From positions 682,026 to 746,025 of the forward strand of contig NW_022985074.1 in NCBI RefSeq assembly GCF_010015585.1: a stretch of 64,000 nucleotides of DNA. Reading direction: 5' to 3'. A program made the position numbers and the translations under genes. Below are positions 62,524-64,000 of this stretch, piece by piece. How positions within the stretch are numbered: the stretch's first letter is position 1; every line of letters starts with the position of its first letter. This DNA is from Eremomyces bilateralis CBS 781.70. Taxonomy: Eukaryota > Ascomycota > Dothideomycetes > Eremomycetales > Eremomycetaceae. The notes beneath the pieces are model-generated. The model was not told the origin of the DNA. It made no database searches and saw only the letters and a list, made by a program, of their open reading frames with translations.

Positions 62524-64000
62524 TCATTGCACTTGGCAGGACGGGCATCAGGGCATTGGTACGGCGCACGTGGAGTTTAGTACCGAGCAAGCGTTCTTTG
62601 GATTGGATGATAAGCCGTGTATGAAAAGGGGAATGCCTTTCCATTTTTGCTTTACAATGACACCGACCTTGAGTATCATCGAGATTCGATTCTAACACGT
62701 CCAGATCAATGATTGATACTGGATGGAACAAAAGGCCCTGATGCCTCCTAAGGCACCATATATTCAGCTCCAGCGCAACTGGACAGCATCCGATGTTCCA
62801 GGTTTTCAGTCGTCATGGTCAGTGAGCAGCTCCGGGCGGTCCAAAATCAAAATATCAGAGACAAAGCAGCGGATGACAAAGATCAATTATACTTTACCTC
62901 TCCAAGCATATTGCTTATAAAGCCGTACTTCTTTTCCGCACCGTAAGAGATATCTTAAGCCTTGAGCGAATTCTGGTTGGCCCCAGCAGCAGTGGGTATC
63001 CATCCACAACGCTGCCAACCCGGGGCATTCGGGTTTGTCGCCTCTATTCTTCGGACTTAGTGAGGATATTGGCTGAAGTGCATCATAAGCCAGTCAACGG
63101 CGACTAGGCGGAAAGGAGGGTGCATCACCGTGCATGGCTATTGGCCTGGTTCATCCGATGTTGATCTAGGGCGAGATGCAGCAAGCTACCATCGCTGGCT
63201 GCAACCGTCATGGATTCCTGATACTGACGGTACTTTACATGTACAACTTACCAGGCACCGATAAATTATTCGTGGGACGGAAGTGAAACGCCCTGTGGCC
63301 TGTTTACATGCCGTATGTCAGTGCGACAGGCAGGCAGCGGTAAATTTCGCCGAAACACGCCCAGGGAGTCTGTCATTCCTGGCCTCCTGGCCCCTGGGGA
63401 TAGAATCTAAATGGACGGTACGTACTACTGGGCTTCTGGTCGCCTGAAGCGGGCTGAGGACGGCATGCTGTGTGGGCTTGTGCACTGGGAAGAAGCCTGC
63501 AATCAATAGATGATACCATGAAAGTCATGGGTTAGTACATTGTCGCCGGGTGATAATTACCGGTACAATACCGGTGCAGTATTACAATTAGATGGAATGC
63601 TGCGAAGAGTGCTAACTGGGTGGACGATGTTGGGGAATATCTTGAATAATATACGGGATGATAAGAAACGTAGGTACACACTACGGACGAGTATAGATTA
63701 CCCGATGGCAGCCTTCAGAGGTCATACCAACCTCCACGTTTTTTAGGAGGGGTGCGGTGGTGATGGACGACGATGACGGTTGGATGGGTGTTACGCGCGG
63801 TGGAAGTCTGGAAGGATCTGCCTCCTCACGTCTCATGCTTTGCAGAGGGAAAATCCGGTCTGGGGCGACTCAGCTCATTCAGTCAGTTCACGTCCGGCTG
63901 GCGTTGGTGGCAGGTTTCATTCAGGCCGGATTCTGTTTGGCTGCTGTGCAGGTCACTTGCAGGTCACTTGCAGGTCACTTGCAGGCCTCATGCCTTCATC
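62524..64000. other. Terminal intergenic region, no gene seen
   Basis: 1.5 kb to the window edge. Only short frames occur. An 11-bp tandem repeat lies at the very end. Confidence 0.5.
63946..63985. repeat. 11-bp tandem repeat (GCAGGTCACTT)
   Basis: Just over three copies of gcaggtcactt in a row, the last one breaking off at gcaggcc. It is non-coding and at the window edge. Confidence 0.9.

Noticed and set aside
1-64000. CRISPR arrays, operons, bacterial signals
   Set aside because: The window is eukaryotic with spliced genes; no spaced direct-repeat array exists.

Overview
This window looks like nuclear DNA of a filamentous ascomycete (Pezizomycotina). The reasons are many short introns (mostly 44-75 nt, GT..AG, with CTAAC-type branch sites), compact genes separated by 0.3-4.6 kb, and a fungal gene set: CFEM protein, Fig1-type membrane protein, ascomycete multicopper oxidase, VIP1-like RRM protein, HOM6 and ILV2. 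The class is not certain; the protein flavour resembles Eurotiomycetes but I could not test this. A 45-base run of N (475-519) inside an 8-bp tandem repeat marks a scaffold gap.

Layout. 1-217: cut-off start of a protein resembling the N-terminus of a Mutator-like transposase, followed by an (AACAACAG)n satellite. 1.2-14.4 kb: a dense housekeeping block with VIP1-like (-), pantothenate kinase (+), acetolactate synthase catalytic subunit (-, with a Gcn4/CPC1-type TGAGTCA upstream), a TRAPPC12-like TPR protein (+), a CCDC174-like protein (-), homoserine dehydrogenase (+) and a membrane CFEM protein (-). 15.8-27.7 kb: a more accessory block with an F-box/LRR-like protein, a secreted multicopper oxidase, an MDR oxidoreductase, a four-exon Fig1-like membrane protein, a proline-rich orphan and an MBL-fold hydrolase. 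27.7-36 kb is gene-poor and holds one acidic conserved protein.

35.7-44.2 kb collects transcription and ribosome-biogenesis genes: RPB10 (subunit of all three RNA polymerases) and UTP17/WDR75 share a 298-bp divergent promoter containing CACGTG, RRPE-like and PAC-like words. They are followed by a PHD-finger protein and the Pol III factor BRF1. 45-59 kb holds an acidic nuclear protein with an unusually long intron, a RING/LON-domain ubiquitin-ligase-like protein, a SET protein with an apparent signal peptide, a secreted alpha/beta hydrolase with a Gly-rich minisatellite, and an RBR-type E3 with ubiquitin-like segments. 58.9-62.5 kb has an unrecognised minus-strand gene, a small membrane protein and the signal peptidase SEC11.

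Most genes are spliced. I rebuilt exon structures by hand from splice sites, reading phase and family conservation; RPB10 and FIG1 in particular are spread over four short exons each and cannot be seen as single open frames. No tRNA, rRNA, CRISPR or intact mobile element was found. I found no clear new biological system. The best leads are the RRM protein with a metallothionein-like tail, the SET protein with a secretory N-terminus, and the RBR ligase lacking two RING2 cysteines.
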